The notes under the pieces: model-generated
Told to the model about the DNA's origin: nothing
The model's database searches: none
Seen by the model: the letters and a program-made list of their open reading frames with translations, nothing else
Position numbers and translations under genes: made by a program
Part shown: piece after piece, positions 51,063 through 64,000 of the stretch
Layout of the letters: each line of letters starts with the position of its first letter
Position numbering within the stretch: the stretch's first letter is position 1
Assembly (NCBI RefSeq): GCF_018320785.1
Contig: NC_054881.1
Coordinates: 14,198,275-14,262,274, forward strand
DNA length: 64,000 nt
From: Cheilinus undulatus
Lineage: Eukaryota > Chordata > Actinopteri > Labriformes > Labridae
Direction: 5' to 3'

Positions 51063-51212
51063 ATAATTGCAAATAAAACTACATGATGTGGAAAATAAAA
51101 GAAGAAATTAAACAGATGCGCGTGCTTTCAGGATCATTGCTTTCGTCCTTTTAAAACGCTGAGAGGTACGAAAAATATGCAACATTTTGGCTGAATGTAG
51201 ACACGAGGACAG

Positions 51213-51256
<44 letters not shown>
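51213..51256. repeat. (ATA)n trinucleotide microsatellite
   Basis: About 14 tandem ATA/TAA units without interruption. Confidence 0.9.
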
Positions 51257-51335
51257 TAATAAGTACTCTTTTTCATATACCAAACACAAGCTTCAACTAT
51301 AAGTGACACCATGTTATTCACAAAATATATAAGTT

Positions 51336-52129
51336 TTTATTAATGAAAAAAAAAAAACACCATTTAAAGAAAAAGCAGCAAACACACAGGTAAATTTGCC
51401 ATGCTTTAATTAAAATAATTCTTTAGAAATTCCTTATTTACATCTGCAATAATATTAATACCAGTATAAGAAAAAATAGTCACAGTTCTTACCAAACATC
51501 AGAACATCAGCATGACAGCAAACTCAATTTATCTGACGCAAAACCAAACAGTATTTCAAGCTTTTGTTGCAGCCAAATCACCATCATCATTCATTCTCTG
51601 AGAGAAAATTGCATCACTTCCTCGTAGGTCATTCATCATTTACATTATGTACATATTGCTGGACAAAAACATTAATTATTTCCGAATGGGGGATTCTGTT
51701 GAAGTTGTGAATTAAAGTGTTTTACTACTTGGAAGATCTGAGAATCTAAATCTATGGTAAAATGTAAGCAGAAACCAGTAAAAAAGAATTAATTGAAATG
51801 ATAGGACAATAAAGAGCATTGTAAACAAAAAGCAGGCATAGTTCTGTATAAAGAGGTTGCATATCTGTGCATCGGTGTTGTCATGTTGCAGAAAGGAAGT
51901 CTTTGGCCAAAAACAGCATTAAAGAGCTCTAAAGTTGGAGAGTATGCACCTTGATGTGGCCCTGGGAGGTGTTAGGAGTTTGTAAACGTGCATGAGTCAG
52001 TAGCAACAAATAAATAACAGAGGAGGAGGTGAGAATATTTCGCTGGTTCATCAGCAGAGCCAGTTTCATGCCTTGGTCCTCAATCAGCTGATGTATAGTC
52101 TCCAGTTTGGGTCCATCAGGTCAGGGGGA
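51336..52129 (-). other. pax8: Probable pax8 3' untranslated region with AATAAA at its end
   Basis: After the pax8 stop codon the minus strand runs through unique sequence to AATAAA (51336-51341 on the + strand as TTTATT). This gives a possible 0.8-kb UTR. The end is inferred; A-rich tracts near 51345 could also prime false ends in cDNA. Confidence 0.4.
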
Positions 52130-63476
<11,347 letters not shown>

Positions 63477-64000
63477 CTGGGGGAGGAGGGGGGATGAACA
63501 CTTATAAATGTCATGGAACAGAGACAGTGACTCACCAGCGTCACCCACTACAAGTCAAACGGTAAAATGTAGCTGTAGAAAAAAAGGGGAGAAAATATTT
63601 TGTTACAGTATGACATGTTGTAGTTTCAAGGACCAAAAAGACCAAATTTACTACAACTTTTAACTCAAATATCACATCTGATAAATATACAAGGAGAGAT
63701 ATGAGCCAAAAAAGTTGGATTGAGTTTATTTCTATGAACAAATCTTTTCACTTTCCAAAGAGTGACACCTGTTTAGGTATAGAAGCTCAATAACTTACAC
63801 ATTAAAAACATTATTTGTGGGTCTGTTTGAGTTTTAAAAATACCACAAAGCTTATATCACAAAAATATGAATATTTCATTACACTTAGTGTGTTTCAGTG
63901 AAGATGTACAAGCTTGGAAAATTAAAAAGAAACACATCATTTGATCTATTCAAAATATATACTAGCAATGTCAAACAATTAAAAATTTCAATTCTGATTA
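63477..64000. other. pax8 intron running off the right edge
   Basis: No start-codon exon was found here. The last bases (about 63964-64000, 'CAATGTCAAACAATTAAAAA') look like the beginning of a hAT-type element cut by the window edge. Confidence 0.4.

Noticed and set aside
50734-51066. Overlapping frames in the CpG-dense block
   Set aside because: GC-rich sequence rarely contains stop codons. No domain, splice site pair or homology pattern supports coding, and it does not look like rRNA.
63540-63960. Missing first coding exon of pax8
   Set aside because: A GTAAGT-type donor occurs near 63793 on the minus strand, but no ATG-led, phase-1 Pax8-like N-terminus precedes it. The exon must lie beyond 64000.

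Overview
The window comes from a ray-finned fish genome, most likely a percomorph teleost. Two things support this. Every gene is eukaryotic, with introns and GT-AG splice sites. The spaces between exons are filled with repeats typical of teleosts: several Tc1/mariner families, hAT-type and other MITEs, tRNA-derived SINEs and LINE tails. The species and clade are inferred, not read directly.

Layout from left to right. At 1-4.6 kb there is one class A GPCR gene (+), with its coding sequence in a single exon behind a splice acceptor. At 4.7-8.7 kb lies repeat-bearing spacer. At 9.0-13.4 kb there is a two-exon C2H2 zinc-finger gene (-) with ten fingers. At 13.4-20 kb there is spacer with a stack of nested MITEs and SINEs and a candidate 5' exon of the next gene. 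At 20.1-36.3 kb there is a complete 15-coding-exon gene (+) for a PSD-family (EFA6) Arf6 exchange factor, best called psd4, with a Sec7 domain, a PH domain and a C-terminal coiled coil. At 36.4-51.2 kb there is a long spacer with no recognisable gene, rich in decayed Tc1 copies, plus a short CpG-dense block at 50.86-51.06 kb. At 51.3-63.5 kb there is pax8 (-), with ten coding exons from the paired domain to the C-terminus; its start-codon exon lies beyond the right edge.

psd4 and pax8 converge tail to tail. From general knowledge this is the same neighbour pair and orientation as PSD4-PAX8 on human chromosome 2q, and it supports the psd4 name over the psd/psd2/psd3 paralogues. No operon-like cooperation is expected. 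The genes act separately: membrane-signal reception (GPCR), DNA binding (zinc-finger protein and Pax8) and Arf6/actin membrane traffic (Psd4).

I did not find a convincing undescribed biological system. The items most worth a second look are the GPCR that lacks several class-A hallmark residues, the short non-KRAB N-terminal module on the zinc-finger protein, the CpG-dense block between psd4 and pax8, a near-perfect 27-bp-arm hairpin in a psd4 intron, and an interleaved fold-back repeat in a pax8 intron.
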